Shown: positions 16,780 through 25,862, numbered from the stretch's first letter. The stretch: DNA of 64,000 nt from Anaerovorax odorimutans (GCF_024459955.1 NZ_JANFXK010000018.1:24517-88516), one strand, 5' to 3'. Numbers and translations are program-made. Notes: a model not told the origin generated them from the letters alone.

Positions 16780-18060
16780 TTATTTTGTGGAAGCGTCATA
16801 CAGTTCTTCAGCGTTATCCCACTCTTCGATGATCTGCGGGATTACCTTGTACAGGTCGCCTACGATACCGAAGTCAGCAACTTCGAAGATCGGAGCATCC
16901 GGATCCTTGTTGATAGCAACAATGATGTCGGAAGTCTGCATACCTGCCAGATGCTGGATAGCACCGGAGATACCGCATGCGAAGTAGATTTTCGGTTTTA
17001 CTGTAGTACCGGTCTGACCAACCTGGTGAGAGTGATCGATCCAGCCAGCGTCAACTGCTGCTCTGGAAGAACCAACAACTCCGCCAACCTTATCAGCGAA
17101 CTTCTTGATCAGTTCGAATCCGGAAGGATCGCCCAGTCCTCTTCCGCCGGAGCAGATGATTTCAGCGTCTGTCAGGGAAACCAGTTCCTTAGCGGACTTA
17201 ACGATATCAACAATCTTAACGTGAATGTCGCTTTCAGCAATCTGAGGTTTGTAAACAGTCAGTTCGCCTTTTGCGCCTTCAACCTTGTCTCTCTTCTGCA
17301 TTACGCCAGGTCTTACTGTAGACATCTGCGGTCTTGTCTTCGGGCAGATGATGGTAGCCATCAGGTTACCGCCGAATGCCGGACGAGTCTGCTTGATTCC
17401 AGTGCTTGGGTCCTTAGGATCCAGAGTGGAAGTGTCTAATGTAGTGTTCTTGTCAGCGTATTCGATGTAGCTGGAAACTTTGATGTCCAGTCTGGTACAG
17501 TCAGCTGTCAGACCAGTGTTCATTCTTGCAGCTACTCTTGGAGCCAGGTCTCTTCCGATGTGAGTAGCACCGTAGATAACCAGTTCCGGTTTGTATTCGT
17601 GGCAAGCGTCAACCAGTACCTTTGTGTAAGCGTCTGTCGTGTAGTTCTTCAGAAGCGGATCCTCGATCAGGATAACTTCCTCTGCGCCGTAAGCGTAGCA
17701 TTCGTCAGCCAGGTGTCCGATGTTGTCTCCGATGAGAACTGCGCAGATCTTAGTATCAGCGCTGATTTCCTTCGCCAGTCTGTAGCCTTCGCCGATCAGT
17801 TCCAGAGCAACGTTCATCAGTTTGCCGTTTCTCTGTTCTGCGAATACCCAAACGTTCTTGTATGCGGAAAGGTCTACAGCCTCGTCATCGCCAGTCTTTT
17901 CGATAGCCTTGAACGGGCAGGCATCGATACACTGGTTACAAGCTGTACATTTTTCGTTGATTACAGCCAGTTTGCCGTCCATTTCGATCGCATCGAACGG
18001 GCAAGCTTTCAGACATAATTTACAGCCTTTACATTTATCTTTTATAACTTGAATAGCCAT
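16780..18060 (-). CDS. etfA: Electron transfer flavoprotein alpha subunit with N-terminal two-[4Fe-4S] ferredoxin domain
   Basis: 426 residues. A bacterial 2x[4Fe-4S] ferredoxin module (C10, C13, C16, C20 and C38, C41, C44, C48) is fused to a normal EtfA, whose C-terminal FAD-binding part includes [25 protein letters not shown] and [14 protein letters not shown]. With EtfB and the acyl-CoA dehydrogenase it would carry electrons between ferredoxin/NADH and butyryl- or another enoyl-CoA. The ferredoxin tip gives a direct inlet for low-potential electrons and occurs in some clostridial bifurcating or confurcating Etf complexes. It is the last gene of the operon, 19 bp after etfB, with the start behind GGAGGAGG. 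Confidence 0.93.
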   Translation of the reverse strand: MAIQVIKDKCKGCKLCLKACPFDAIEMDGKLAVINEKCTACNQCIDACPFKAIEKTGDDEAVDLSAYKNVWVFAEQRNGKLMNVALELIGEGYRLAKEISADTKICAVLIGDNIGHLADECYAYGAEEVILIEDPLLKNYTTDAYTKVLVDACHEYKPELVIYGATHIGRDLAPRVAARMNTGLTADCTRLDIKVSSYIEYADKNTTLDTSTLDPKDPSTGIKQTRPAFGGNLMATIICPKTRPQMSTVRPGVMQKRDKVEGAKGELTVYKPQIAESDIHVKIVDIVKSAKELVSLTDAEIICSGGRGLGDPSGFELIKKFADKVGGVVGSSRAAVDAGWIDHSHQVGQTGTTVKPKIYFACGISGAIQHLAGMQTSDIIVAINKDPDAPIFEVADFGIVGDLYKVIPQIIEEWDNAEELYDASTK

Positions 18061-18079
18061 TATTATTTCCTCCTCCTTT

Positions 18080-18877
18080 TTAGATTACATGTTTGCCTTT
18101 GAGACCGATCAGCAGGTTCTTGGCAATATCTTTTTCAGTATCTCCTTCAACGACTACACCTTTTCCCTTTGGTTTCGGTGTGAAGGAACGGAATACGTTC
18201 GTCGGGGAAGCGTCCAGACCTACTGTGTTCAGGTCAACTTCGATGTCCTTAGCGTTCCAAACCTTGATATCCTTTTCCTTATCGAAGATACCCTTCATGT
18301 ACATGTATCTAGGAGTGTTCAGTTCTTTGATAGCTGTCAGCATGCAAGGTGTCTGGATGTCGATTACTTCGTATCCGTCTTCCAGAGCTCTTTCAACTCT
18401 GATGTCCTTCATGTTGTCAGCGATTTCGAATTTCTGTACATAAGTAACCTGCGGCAGACCCAGTTTTTCAGCCAGCTGCGGACCAACCTGAGCGGTGTCT
18501 CCGTCGATAGCCTGACGTCCTGCGAAGATCAGGTCGTAGTCGCCCAGCTTTCTTACTGCTGCTGCGATAGCGTTGGAAGTAGCCCATGTGTCGGAACCGC
18601 CTACGGCTCTGTCACTTACCAGGATACCTTCGTCAGCTCCCATAGCCAGACATTCGATCAGAAGATCCTGTGCCTGCGGAGGTCCCATTGTTACTACTGT
18701 GATATGTACGTCATCAAACTTATCTTTTATCTTTAATGCTTCTTCTAAAGCGTTTGCGTCGTCGTGGTTTAAGATACTTGGAACACCGTCTCTCATCAGA
18801 GTACCCGTTTCAGGGTTGATTCTGATTTCGTTTGTATCAGGAACCTGTTTTGCGCATACGATTATTTTAAATGCCAT
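18080..18877 (-). CDS. etfB: Electron transfer flavoprotein beta subunit
   Basis: 265 residues. It has the EtfB fold motifs [16 protein letters not shown] at the start, [13 protein letters not shown], and the [12 protein letters not shown] region, then [20 protein letters not shown], the segment that lines the second nucleotide/flavin site. The start is the ATG eight bases after GGAGG; an in-frame TTG two codons earlier is less likely. It lies between bcd and etfA in one operon and forms the heterodimer with the ferredoxin-tipped EtfA. Confidence 0.93.
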   Translation of the reverse strand: MAFKIIVCAKQVPDTNEIRINPETGTLMRDGVPSILNHDDANALEEALKIKDKFDDVHITVVTMGPPQAQDLLIECLAMGADEGILVSDRAVGGSDTWATSNAIAAAVRKLGDYDLIFAGRQAIDGDTAQVGPQLAEKLGLPQVTYVQKFEIADNMKDIRVERALEDGYEVIDIQTPCMLTAIKELNTPRYMYMKGIFDKEKDIKVWNAKDIEVDLNTVGLDASPTNVFRSFTPKPKGKGVVVEGDTEKDIAKNLLIGLKGKHVI

Positions 18878-18897
18878 TTTCAAATCCTCCCTCTTTC

Positions 18898-20040
18898 TTA
18901 TTTACCTAAAATATTTGAAGAGATTACGATCTTCTGAACTTCTGAAGTACCTTCATAGATCTCTGTGATCTTAGCGTCTCTCATCATTCTTTCAACCGGA
19001 TAATCCTTCGTGTAACCGTAACCGCCGTGCAGCTGTACGCACTTAGTTGTTACGTGCATTGCAGTCTCTGCGGCAAACAGTTTCGCCATTGCGGATTTAG
19101 GTCCATAAGCAAGATGCTTATCCTTCATGTCAGCAGCTTGATAGATCAGAAGTCTAGCAGCTTCGATTCTTGTTGCCATGTCAGCAATCTCGAACTGCAG
19201 TGCCTGCATCTGTGAAAGTTTCTTTCCGAACTGTTTTCTGGCCTTCATATATTCAACAGTAACGTCAAATGCGCCCTGTGCGATACCCAGTGCCTGTGAA
19301 GCGATACCGATACGTCCGCCGTCCAGAGTTGACATAGCTACTTTGAAGCCCTGTCCGATTTCTCCCAGAAGTCTGTCCTTTGGAATTACGCAGTTCTGGA
19401 AAATCAGCTCTGTTGTGGAGGATGCGCAGATACCCATCTTGTCTTCTGTCTTACCGATGGAGAATCCTTCGTCTCCCTTTTCTACGATAAACGCGGAAAT
19501 TCCTCTTGTGCCCTTTGACTTATCAGTCATAGCCATTACTACAAATGTGTCAGCGTATCCGCCGTTTGTAATAAATACTTTAGATCCGTTCAGAACCCAG
19601 TTGTCACCTTCCAGGACCGCTCTTGTCTGCTGTCCCGCAGCGTCTGTACCAGCACCTGGCTCAGTCAGACCGAAAGCTCCTAATTTTCTGCCGGAAAGTA
19701 AGTCAGGAAGATATTTTTTCTTCTGTTCTTCATTTCCCCAGTTGAAGATCGGCCAGCAGCACAGGGATGTGTGCGCGGAGCAGATAACGCCAGTTGACGC
19801 GCAAACTCTTGATAATTCTTCTACTGTGATCGCATAAGAGATGTGGTCTCCACCAGCTCCTTCGTACTCTGTAGGAAACGGTACGCCCAACAGGCCGTAT
19901 TTTGCCATTTTCTCTACAGTTTCAACTGGAAATCTGTGTTCCTGGTCGATGTCCGCTGCCAAAGGTTCAACTTCAGCCTCAGCAAACTCTCTTACCATTT
20001 TTCTTACGAATTCTTGTTCCTTCGTGAGTTGAAAGTTCAT
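18898..20040 (-). CDS. bcd: Acyl-CoA dehydrogenase, butyryl-CoA dehydrogenase type
   Basis: A 380-residue flavoprotein reducing a short-chain enoyl-CoA (reverse: oxidising acyl-CoA). It shows the ACAD signatures LTEPGAGTDAAG (around 125), FITNGGYADTF, QLHGGYGYTKDYPVERMMRDAKI, and the catalytic glutamate in ITEIYEGTSEVQ near residue 367. It is co-directional with etfB and etfA at 14-20 bp spacing, which defines a Bcd-Etf complex. Close relatives reduce crotonyl-CoA, but acrylyl-CoA or carnitine-pathway substrates are equally possible, since no thiolase, crotonase or hydroxybutyryl-CoA dehydrogenase gene is present here. Confidence 0.92.
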   Translation of the reverse strand: MNFQLTKEQEFVRKMVREFAEAEVEPLAADIDQEHRFPVETVEKMAKYGLLGVPFPTEYEGAGGDHISYAITVEELSRVCASTGVICSAHTSLCCWPIFNWGNEEQKKKYLPDLLSGRKLGAFGLTEPGAGTDAAGQQTRAVLEGDNWVLNGSKVFITNGGYADTFVVMAMTDKSKGTRGISAFIVEKGDEGFSIGKTEDKMGICASSTTELIFQNCVIPKDRLLGEIGQGFKVAMSTLDGGRIGIASQALGIAQGAFDVTVEYMKARKQFGKKLSQMQALQFEIADMATRIEAARLLIYQAADMKDKHLAYGPKSAMAKLFAAETAMHVTTKCVQLHGGYGYTKDYPVERMMRDAKITEIYEGTSEVQKIVISSNILGK

Positions 20041-20082
20041 GTAAATGCCTCCTTAAGTTATTAATAACGGTACGTATTTTGT

Positions 20083-20174
20083 CTATTAAAATTGTCCGCG
20101 TTTTAATAGTCAACTTCGTTACAAAAGTAACGACCATACATCCCTATTAGACCATATCGGAGGCATTATTGCAA
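20083..20174 (-). promoter_or_regulatory. Promoter and palindromic leader of bcd-etfBA
   Basis: On the minus strand TTGCAA (20174-20169), a 17-bp spacer and TCTAAT (20151-20146) form a sigma-A promoter. The perfect palindrome CGTTAC-N4-GTAACG (20132-20117) covers the expected start point and looks like an operator. A second inverted repeat, CTATTAAAA/TTTTAATAG (20109-20083), lies in the untranslated leader. It does not match the Rex box. Upstream of the promoter, 20175-20400 holds nothing recognisable. Confidence 0.55.
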
Positions 20175-20400
20175 GTGGTTTTTTCGCTTTCCTAAAAATA
20201 TTTCTCGATTTCGAAATATTCGGATTCTTCGTGAGAATTATTGGTTTTTTCTTGCGTTTTCTGAGGTTGCGGGATATCAAAATTGAGAAACCAGTTTATT
20301 CCACGCCGTGTATGCAGAATACAAATTAGTTTGTTGCATTTTTAACACAACTTTGGTGTAAACTCCTCTCATTTTTTATTAACCCCGCCCATTCTTTTAC

Positions 20401-20935
20401 TTATACGATATTCACCAGTTGAGCCGGCTTCTCCGCAAGGTGCAGAATCGTATAACTTCCGAACCATCTGGTAAGAAGATGGCCTGTCTGGCGCTTTTTG
20501 CTTTGAAATTGAACTGAAGCGGACAAAACCTGTGGGTTTGCGGGTGTTACGGATTTGTTTTTGTGAAATTTTCACTTAAGATTGATCAGTAAGGGCAGGA
20601 AACGTTGAAAAAAGATCCGCTTTTACGCATTTTTTGGATAAAAGATCCGGAAACACTTTAGTACATTATAATACGAAATCGGACAGACCTTTCTTTTTAG
20701 CCGAACGCAGTCCGGATGCAACAGAGAGCAGAGAATGGTTTTGGGTTTGCGACCAAATCCCAATTTTACCAGCAAATCCCGCAACCATTGTCCCCAAAGA
20801 AATGCCTTAGTCGCAGAACAAATTTGAAAAAAGCCGATTCGCCAGCAAGATCATAACTTACAAGCCAGGTCGAGCAGCTTTCACGATTCTGTACCTTATG
20901 GCAATGCCGTACAACTTGGGCAGAATCGTATTCTT
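20401..20935. repeat. Dispersed non-coding repeat, copy A
   Basis: A full-length copy of a repeat also found at 21533, 32978 (inverted, internally deleted) and 37899. The left end is a 55-bp unit bounded by TTATACGAT and ATCGTATAA. The core includes a conserved 'GGCGCTTTTTGC' stretch, 'GTGGGTTTGCGGGTGTT' and a segment between GCGACCAAA and TTAGTCGC. The right end is another end unit (TTTCACGATTCTG...CAGAATCGTA). Stop codons interrupt every frame, so it does not encode a protein. Confidence 0.8.
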
Positions 20936-20958
20936 TTAGACCCGCTTGCATAGTACTG

Positions 20959-21092
20959 TGATATAATAGAAATGATATGAATATACGCCGGAGCTGAGCT
21001 TACTGACAAGCGGGCCATGCCGGGTTGGTTTTACCTATAGCCAACCTTGCCGCAACGCTGGTACCACTCACCCAGAGCGGGGCAAATTCCGG
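20959..21092 (+). ncRNA. Candidate structured RNA between repeat copies
   Basis: An extended -10 box (TGATATAAT, 20959-20967) precedes a stretch that folds as a multibranch RNA. A closing CCGGA/TCCGG stem (20988-20992/21088-21092) encloses GCTT/AAGC, GGTTGG/CCAACC (21023-21046), and TTGCC/GGCAA (21047/21081) around a CGCTGG/CCAGAGCG hairpin. It matches no riboswitch or housekeeping RNA I know. No gene follows directly. This is an inference from hand folding. Confidence 0.3.
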
Positions 21093-21261
21093 TCAGATAT
21101 AATATGGTTTTCCGATCAGCCGTTTAATGGATTCTGGAAAAATTGAAAATTATACTGCTTTCATGTCCCCATTGATATTGGGGTGGCAAATCACGCTCAA
21201 CATTTTCTGCCTTATGGTAAATACGGCGAGCTATGCTGCCAGCACCGACTCATACGAAATA

Positions 21262-21480
21262 CTGTCCAAAAGGCAAATTGCTATTTTTATCAACACGTGG
21301 CGAAAAACCAAGTTTGCGTTGATCTTTTTTCAAGGACACAGAGCATCTGGGCACAAAAATTTGACCCATAGTGCTGCTTTGAACAGGAGCAGAGGCCGCA
21401 AACCTTGAAAATACATCAACAACCAAATCGAAATGAATCTGTTGTTGAACAAATATGTGCATTGCTTAAAACTGGCTGCG
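21262..21480. repeat. Second dispersed repeat type (gamma), copy 1
   Basis: About 210 bp from AAAAGGCAAATTGCTATTTT through GAACAAATATGTGCATTG, strongly similar and in the same orientation as 22930-23145. Shared landmarks are 'TTTTTATCAACACG', 'GAAAAACCA', 'GGAGCAGAGGCCGCAA' and 'GTTGTTGAACAAATA'. No intact coding frame is shared by the two copies. Confidence 0.75.
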
Positions 21481-21532
21481 ATGTGGCTTGCAGGTTGAAT
21501 ATGCGGGAAACTTACTCGACGCGGCTCGTAAG

Positions 21533-22088
21533 TTATAAGATGTGAGCCAAGTCGAGCAGCTTTCACGATTCTGCACCTTATGGCAAGGCCGTACAAATTG
21601 GGCAGTATCGTATAATTTGCGGGCTGCCTGGCAAGAAGATGGCTTGGCGCTTTTTGCTTTGAAATTGGACCAGAGCGGACAAAATCTGTGGGTTTACGGG
21701 TGTTGCGGATTTATTCTTGTGAAATTTCAACTTAAAATTGACCCGCAAGGGCAGGAAAGGTTGAAAAAAGATCCGCTTTTACTTATTTTTTTGGATGAAA
21801 GATCCTGAAATAATTTAGTACGTTACAATGCGAAATCGGATAGACGTTTCCACTTAGCCGGACACAGCCCGGATACAACAGAGATCAGAGAATGGTTTTG
21901 GGTTTGCGACCAAATCCCAATTTTACCAGCAAATCCCGCAACCATTCTCCCCAAAGAAACACCTTGGTCGCAGAGAAAATTCGAAAAGGCCGATTCGTCG
22001 GCAAGATCATAACCCGCTGCGACGTGGCTCATAAGTTATACGATTCTTCTGCCCAATTTGTGCGGCGTTGCCGCAAGATGTAAATTGG
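21533..22088. repeat. Dispersed non-coding repeat, copy B
   Basis: Same orientation and order as copy A. Its two ends are inverted repeats of each other: the left end ...CTTATGGCAAGGCCGTACAA...GTATCGTATAA faces a right end beginning TTATACGATTCTTCTGCCC. It thus has the form of a MITE-like element about 550 bp long. Its right edge lies less than 30 bp upstream of the Crp/Fnr gene, so that gene's promoter must lie in or beside the repeat. Confidence 0.8.
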
Positions 22089-22116
22089 CGGATAAGACTA
22101 TATGGGAGGATTTGTT

Positions 22117-22788
22117 ATGGAAGGGTCAAATATCACAATATTGGCAGAACGCCTGCCCTTTTGGGAGCATCTGTCTTCAGCGGAAAAGGATCTGCTGGTA
22201 CAAAGCGCAGTATCCGTTCATTATGACAAAAACACAGCGGTTCATACCGCCGATTTCGAGTGCATTGGAATCCTGCTGGTGAAAAGCGGCACCCTTCGAG
22301 TCTACATGCTTTCAGAAGATGGAAAAGAAGTGACACTTTACCGTATTTCTTCTGGAGATGTCTGTGTCCTTTCAGCTGCCTGCGTGCTGCAGGCTATCAC
22401 CTTTGACGTATGTATCGACGCATTGACCGACTGCGACATGATTCAGATCAGCTCTGCTGCTTTTTCTCAGGTAATGAAAGAAAATATCCATGCGGAGGCT
22501 TTCACCTACAAGCTTGCTACAGAGCGCTTTTCCGATGTGATGTGGGCCATGCAGCAGATTCTGTTTATGAGCTTCGACCGGCGGCTGGCGACTTTTCTGC
22601 TGGACGAAACTGCTGCGCGCGGCTCCGATACGCTGAAAATGACCCACGAAGAGATCGCCCGTATGATGGGCAGTGCCCGTGAGGTGGTTACACGAATGCT
22701 GAAATACTTTTCTCAGGAGGGCTGGGTGGAGCTGTCCCGTGGCACGGTAAAGCTGCTGGATCGTAAGAAGCTGATGGCACTATTGTAA
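22117..22788 (+). CDS. Crp/Fnr-family transcriptional regulator
   Basis: A 223-residue regulator. The N-terminal cyclic-nucleotide-binding-like beta barrel spans about 10-125, followed by the long dimer helix (about 130-155) and a winged helix-turn-helix with MTHEEIARMMGSAREVVTRMLKYF. No N-terminal cysteine cluster of the FNR type is present, so an oxygen-sensing iron-sulfur cluster is unlikely; the ligand is unknown. The chosen ATG follows GGGAGGA by 6 bp; an ATG 15 bp upstream lacks a site. It is convergent with the CoA-disulfide-reductase fusion gene, whose upstream region carries a TGTGA/TCACA palindrome that such a protein could bind. Confidence 0.88.
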   Translation: MEGSNITILAERLPFWEHLSSAEKDLLVQSAVSVHYDKNTAVHTADFECIGILLVKSGTLRVYMLSEDGKEVTLYRISSGDVCVLSAACVLQAITFDVCIDALTDCDMIQISSAAFSQVMKENIHAEAFTYKLATERFSDVMWAMQQILFMSFDRRLATFLLDETAARGSDTLKMTHEEIARMMGSAREVVTRMLKYFSQEGWVELSRGTVKLLDRKKLMALL

Positions 22789-22929
22789 AAGAACTTCCAT
22801 CTTTGAACATCCGAAAGCGGGCCGATTGAATGGCTGGTTCCTGAAAGGATCCCCAAAAAGATGAAAAACGGGCTATCGAGCAGGCGACCAAATTTTGGTT
22901 TTCCCGAAAAACGCCGCAACCATTGGCCC

Positions 22930-23145
22930 CCAAAAGACAAATTACTATTTTTATCAACACGCAGCGAAAAACCAGGTTTTTGTTGACCTTTTTTCAATGA
23001 TGCAAGAGCCTGAGAGCACAAAATCCCGATCAAAATACGACTTTCAATCGGAGCAGAGGCCGCAAGCCTTGGAAAGACCTCAACAACCAGGGCGAAATTA
23101 ATTCGTTGTTGAACAAATAGGGGCATTGTTAAAAAATGGCTTCAC
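22930..23145. repeat. Second dispersed repeat type (gamma), copy 2
   Basis: Partner of 21262-21480 in the same orientation. Just upstream (22886-22935) is a piece of the GCGACCAAA...CCGCAACCATTG module of the core repeat, so the two repeat types share modules. Confidence 0.75.
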
Positions 23146-23182
23146 TTTTCACGATTTCAAACGCCCGCAAACCCACAACTTT

Positions 23183-23219
23183 GCGGTAACTTTCTATGAT
23201 TTTTTCGAAAAGTTACCGC
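23183..23219. repeat. GCGGTAACTTT hairpin module, copy 1
   Basis: A perfect 11-bp inverted repeat GCGGTAACTTT/AAAGTTACCGC surrounds a T-rich 15-nt loop. Variants occur at 33345-33379 and 33469-33503, and the preceding 'CCCGCAAACCCACAACTTT' is shared with the last of these. Confidence 0.75.
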
Positions 23220-23268
23220 AAGATGCAAAGGCAGCTGCGCCCCAATCAAGTCATTATTTTCCAAAGAA

Positions 23269-23310
23269 GAAAAGGTTTTGCTGCGGCAAACTCCGCAGCA
23301 AAACCTTTTC
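23269..23310. terminator. Strong bidirectional terminator between Crp/Fnr and CoADR genes
   Basis: An 18-bp perfect stem (GAAAAGGTTTTGCTGCGG) with a 6-nt loop lies at the convergent junction, 2 bp after the stop of the fusion gene. The T-rich outer stem gives U-tracts in both directions. Confidence 0.85.
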
Positions 23311-23311
23311 T

Positions 23312-25783
23312 TTATATAAAGAGATTCACATTGGAATTCTCCGCATCGCCCAGGTAGCTGGCTACCCCTGCCAGTTCCACGCCGTCGATCAGTTCTTCTT
23401 CCTTGATCCCCATCACATCCATGGACATGGTGCAGGCCACCAGCTTCACCCCGTTGTCCAGCGCCTGTTTCATCAGCGTTTCCAGAGAGTCCACATTTTT
23501 ATCCCTCATGACGCTTTTCATCATCTTGGTGCCCATGCCGCCCATATTCATTTTGGACAGCTTTAACTTTCCCGTACCCCGCGGCATCATGGCTCCGAAC
23601 ATCTTTTCTATAAACGACTTTTTCACTGGCTGCTTCTCACGCCTTCTCAGTATGTTGAGTCCCCAGAAGGTAAAGAACATGGTTACCGGGCGTCCCATAG
23701 CCGCGGCGCCATTGGCAATGATGAAGGAAGCCAGCGCTTTATCCAGGTCCCCGCTGAACACGACCATGGTCTTTCCCTGGGGAAGTTCACCGCCCGATGA
23801 TTGAGCGCAGCATTGCCCGGTTCCCTCACCGGCGCCCTTTCTGATATACACCAGATTCTCTTTTCCCTGTTTTTCCGTTTTCACCAGCGTATTGCCGGTC
23901 CTGCCGCACCAGGCGTCGATATCTCTGGCAAATCCCAGATCTGTAGCCGATACCCGCAGAGTCTGGCCTTCCTCCATGCTGCGAATAGCTTCATTGACTT
24001 TCATGATCGGTCCCGGACACTGGAGTCCGCAGCAGTCGATAATTTTCAGTTCCTGTTCCTTCGGTTCTTCCTGATGGCTCATCTCTTCCTGCTCCTTTCT
24101 CTCCCCCTGATCGTAATGCATGGATTTATAAAACGCTGTCCCGCCTTCCAGTACCTGTACGTCTGAAAATCCGTTTCCCATCAATATCCTCGCTGCGTTG
24201 TAGGAACGGACGCCTACGGCGCAGTAAACGATAATCCGTTTTGTCTTATCCAGTTCGTCCAGACGGTCCCGCAGCTGCCCCAGCGGAATATGGTACGAAC
24301 CCGGGATTTGGAAAACCAGTCGTTCCATGTCTTCCGTCACATCCAGCACGATAAAATCATCCTGCTGCGGCTTTTCCAAAAGCGCATCCAGTTCTGCCGG
24401 CCCAATGAAGGAAACCAGTCCGTCCAGCACGTTCTGCGCTACAAAGCCCAGCATATTTACCGGATCCTTTGCCGAAGAGTACGGCGGCGCATACGCCAGC
24501 TCCAGTTTTTCCAGATCAGAGACGGAAGCGCCGAGACGCATTGCGGCGGCAAGTACGTCGATCCTCTTATCGGCTCCATCCTGCCCCACTGCCTGAGCGC
24601 CGAAAAGCTCTCCCTGATTACCGAATATCAGCTTCAAAATCAGCGGCGTGGCTCCCGGGTAGTAGCCTGCGTGGGATTTCTGGTTGATGATAACGGAATG
24701 GTAATCCTGGCCCTTTTCCTTTCCCATTGCACGCAGCGTCTTTTCATTGACTCCTGTGCAGGCTGCCGTCAGATCGAAGACCTGAGCGGCGGAAGTTCCC
24801 TGTGTTCCATCGTAAGCTTTATGATCGCCTGCAATATTATCGGCGCAGATCCGCGCCTGCTTGTTAGCCGGACCGGCCAGTGGAATCATGGTCTTCGTTT
24901 TCAGGGTAAAGTTCTCAACCTCAATCACATCACCTACAGCATAGATATCCGGATCAGAAGTGCGCAGCTCGCTGTTCACCTGTATTCCGCCTTTTTCATT
25001 GAGCCGAAGGCCCGCTTCCTTTGCCAGCCCGCTGTTGGGTTTCACACCTATGGAAAGGATGATCAGATCTGCTGTGACGCTTCGCCCGCTGGACAAATGT
25101 ATGATCGTACCGTTTTGGGTTTCTTCGAAAGAACGGACCCCGTCGCCCAGAATCAAGTCCACCTGGTTCATAACCATATTCTCATGAAGCAGCTGTGCCA
25201 TTTCCGGGTCCAGCGGCGCCATAACCTGATCCTGCATTTCAATCAGACTCACCTGGATGTTCTGCGCCCTGAGATTTTCCGCCATTTCCAGGCCAATGAA
25301 GCCGCCGCCGATAACTGCTGCCCGTTTTGGGTTTCCTTCATGGATCAGGCTTTTAATCGCATCCGTATCGGGAACGGTCCAAAGGGTATGAATACCCGCT
25401 CCGTCTATTCCCGGAATCGGAGGCTTGATCGGCGATGATCCTGTCGCAAGGACAAGGGTGTCATAGGCTTCTTCATAGATCCGCCCGCTTGTCAGCTCCC
25501 TGACCTTCACGGTCTTCTTCTCCGGCATGATCCTGACCGCCTCGTTGAGCACCCTGACATCCACATTGAATTTATCCTTCATTGCCTGCGGCGTCTGCAG
25601 CAGCAAGGCATCTCTTTCCTTGATAGCATCCCCAATATAATATGGAAGGCCGCAATTGGCATAGGAAATATATTCTCCCCGTTCAAGGATAAGGATTTCC
25701 ATGTCCTCGTCCCGTCTTCTCAGTCTGGCCGCCGCAGTGGCCCCTCCGGCGACTCCCCCTATAATAACTGTCTTATTGCCCAT
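23312..25783 (-). CDS. CoA-disulfide reductase-type FAD oxidoreductase fused to rhodanese, TusA and DsrE domains
   Basis: 823 residues in four domains. (1) A pyridine nucleotide-disulfide oxidoreductase (1-440) with FAD motif IIGGVAGGATAAAR and active-site C44 in YANCGLPYYIG, as in CoA-disulfide reductase/NADH:polysulfide reductases. (2) A rhodanese (about 465-545) with catalytic Cys in YCAVGVRS. (3) TusA (about 575-645) with CCGLQCPGPIMKV. (4) A DsrE-like membrane-proximal sulfur-carrier domain (about 665-823). The chain of thiol sites suggests persulfide transfer from reductase to carrier, in sulfur or polysulfide metabolism. The start at MGNKTVIIGG has GTGAGG upstream. A palindrome lies 60-75 bp upstream. 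Confidence 0.9.
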   Translation of the reverse strand: MGNKTVIIGGVAGGATAAARLRRRDEDMEILILERGEYISYANCGLPYYIGDAIKERDALLLQTPQAMKDKFNVDVRVLNEAVRIMPEKKTVKVRELTSGRIYEEAYDTLVLATGSSPIKPPIPGIDGAGIHTLWTVPDTDAIKSLIHEGNPKRAAVIGGGFIGLEMAENLRAQNIQVSLIEMQDQVMAPLDPEMAQLLHENMVMNQVDLILGDGVRSFEETQNGTIIHLSSGRSVTADLIILSIGVKPNSGLAKEAGLRLNEKGGIQVNSELRTSDPDIYAVGDVIEVENFTLKTKTMIPLAGPANKQARICADNIAGDHKAYDGTQGTSAAQVFDLTAACTGVNEKTLRAMGKEKGQDYHSVIINQKSHAGYYPGATPLILKLIFGNQGELFGAQAVGQDGADKRIDVLAAAMRLGASVSDLEKLELAYAPPYSSAKDPVNMLGFVAQNVLDGLVSFIGPAELDALLEKPQQDDFIVLDVTEDMERLVFQIPGSYHIPLGQLRDRLDELDKTKRIIVYCAVGVRSYNAARILMGNGFSDVQVLEGGTAFYKSMHYDQGERKEQEEMSHQEEPKEQELKIIDCCGLQCPGPIMKVNEAIRSMEEGQTLRVSATDLGFARDIDAWCGRTGNTLVKTEKQGKENLVYIRKGAGEGTGQCCAQSSGGELPQGKTMVVFSGDLDKALASFIIANGAAAMGRPVTMFFTFWGLNILRRREKQPVKKSFIEKMFGAMMPRGTGKLKLSKMNMGGMGTKMMKSVMRDKNVDSLETLMKQALDNGVKLVACTMSMDVMGIKEEELIDGVELAGVASYLGDAENSNVNLFI

Positions 25784-25790
25784 AATAAAA

Positions 25791-25858
25791 ACCTCACAAT
25801 CTTTCTTTGTGAGGTCATTATATCGTGTTTCGTATCTGCCTTCTGTGACTGAGTCACA
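25791..25858. promoter_or_regulatory. Two palindromes upstream of the CoADR fusion gene
   Basis: ACCTCACAA/TTGTGAGGT (25791-25815) overlaps the ribosome binding site. TGTGACT-G-AGTCACA (25844-25858) is a perfect 15-bp palindrome 60-75 bp upstream of the start. Its TGTGA-N5-TCACA form resembles Crp/Fnr-family sites but is one base shorter than the usual N6 spacing. Both lie in the 79-bp gap after the GGDEF/HD-GYP gene. Confidence 0.5.
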
Positions 25859-25862
25859 CAAA

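Noticed and set aside
20083..20132. Rex (redox) operator at the bcd promoter
   Set aside because: The Rex consensus TTGTTAA-N4-TTAACAA is absent; the palindrome there is CGTTAC-N4-GTAACG.
21127..21408. 93-residue open frame between repeats
   Set aside because: No ribosome binding site; its second half is inside the gamma repeat, and the other gamma copy does not keep the frame.
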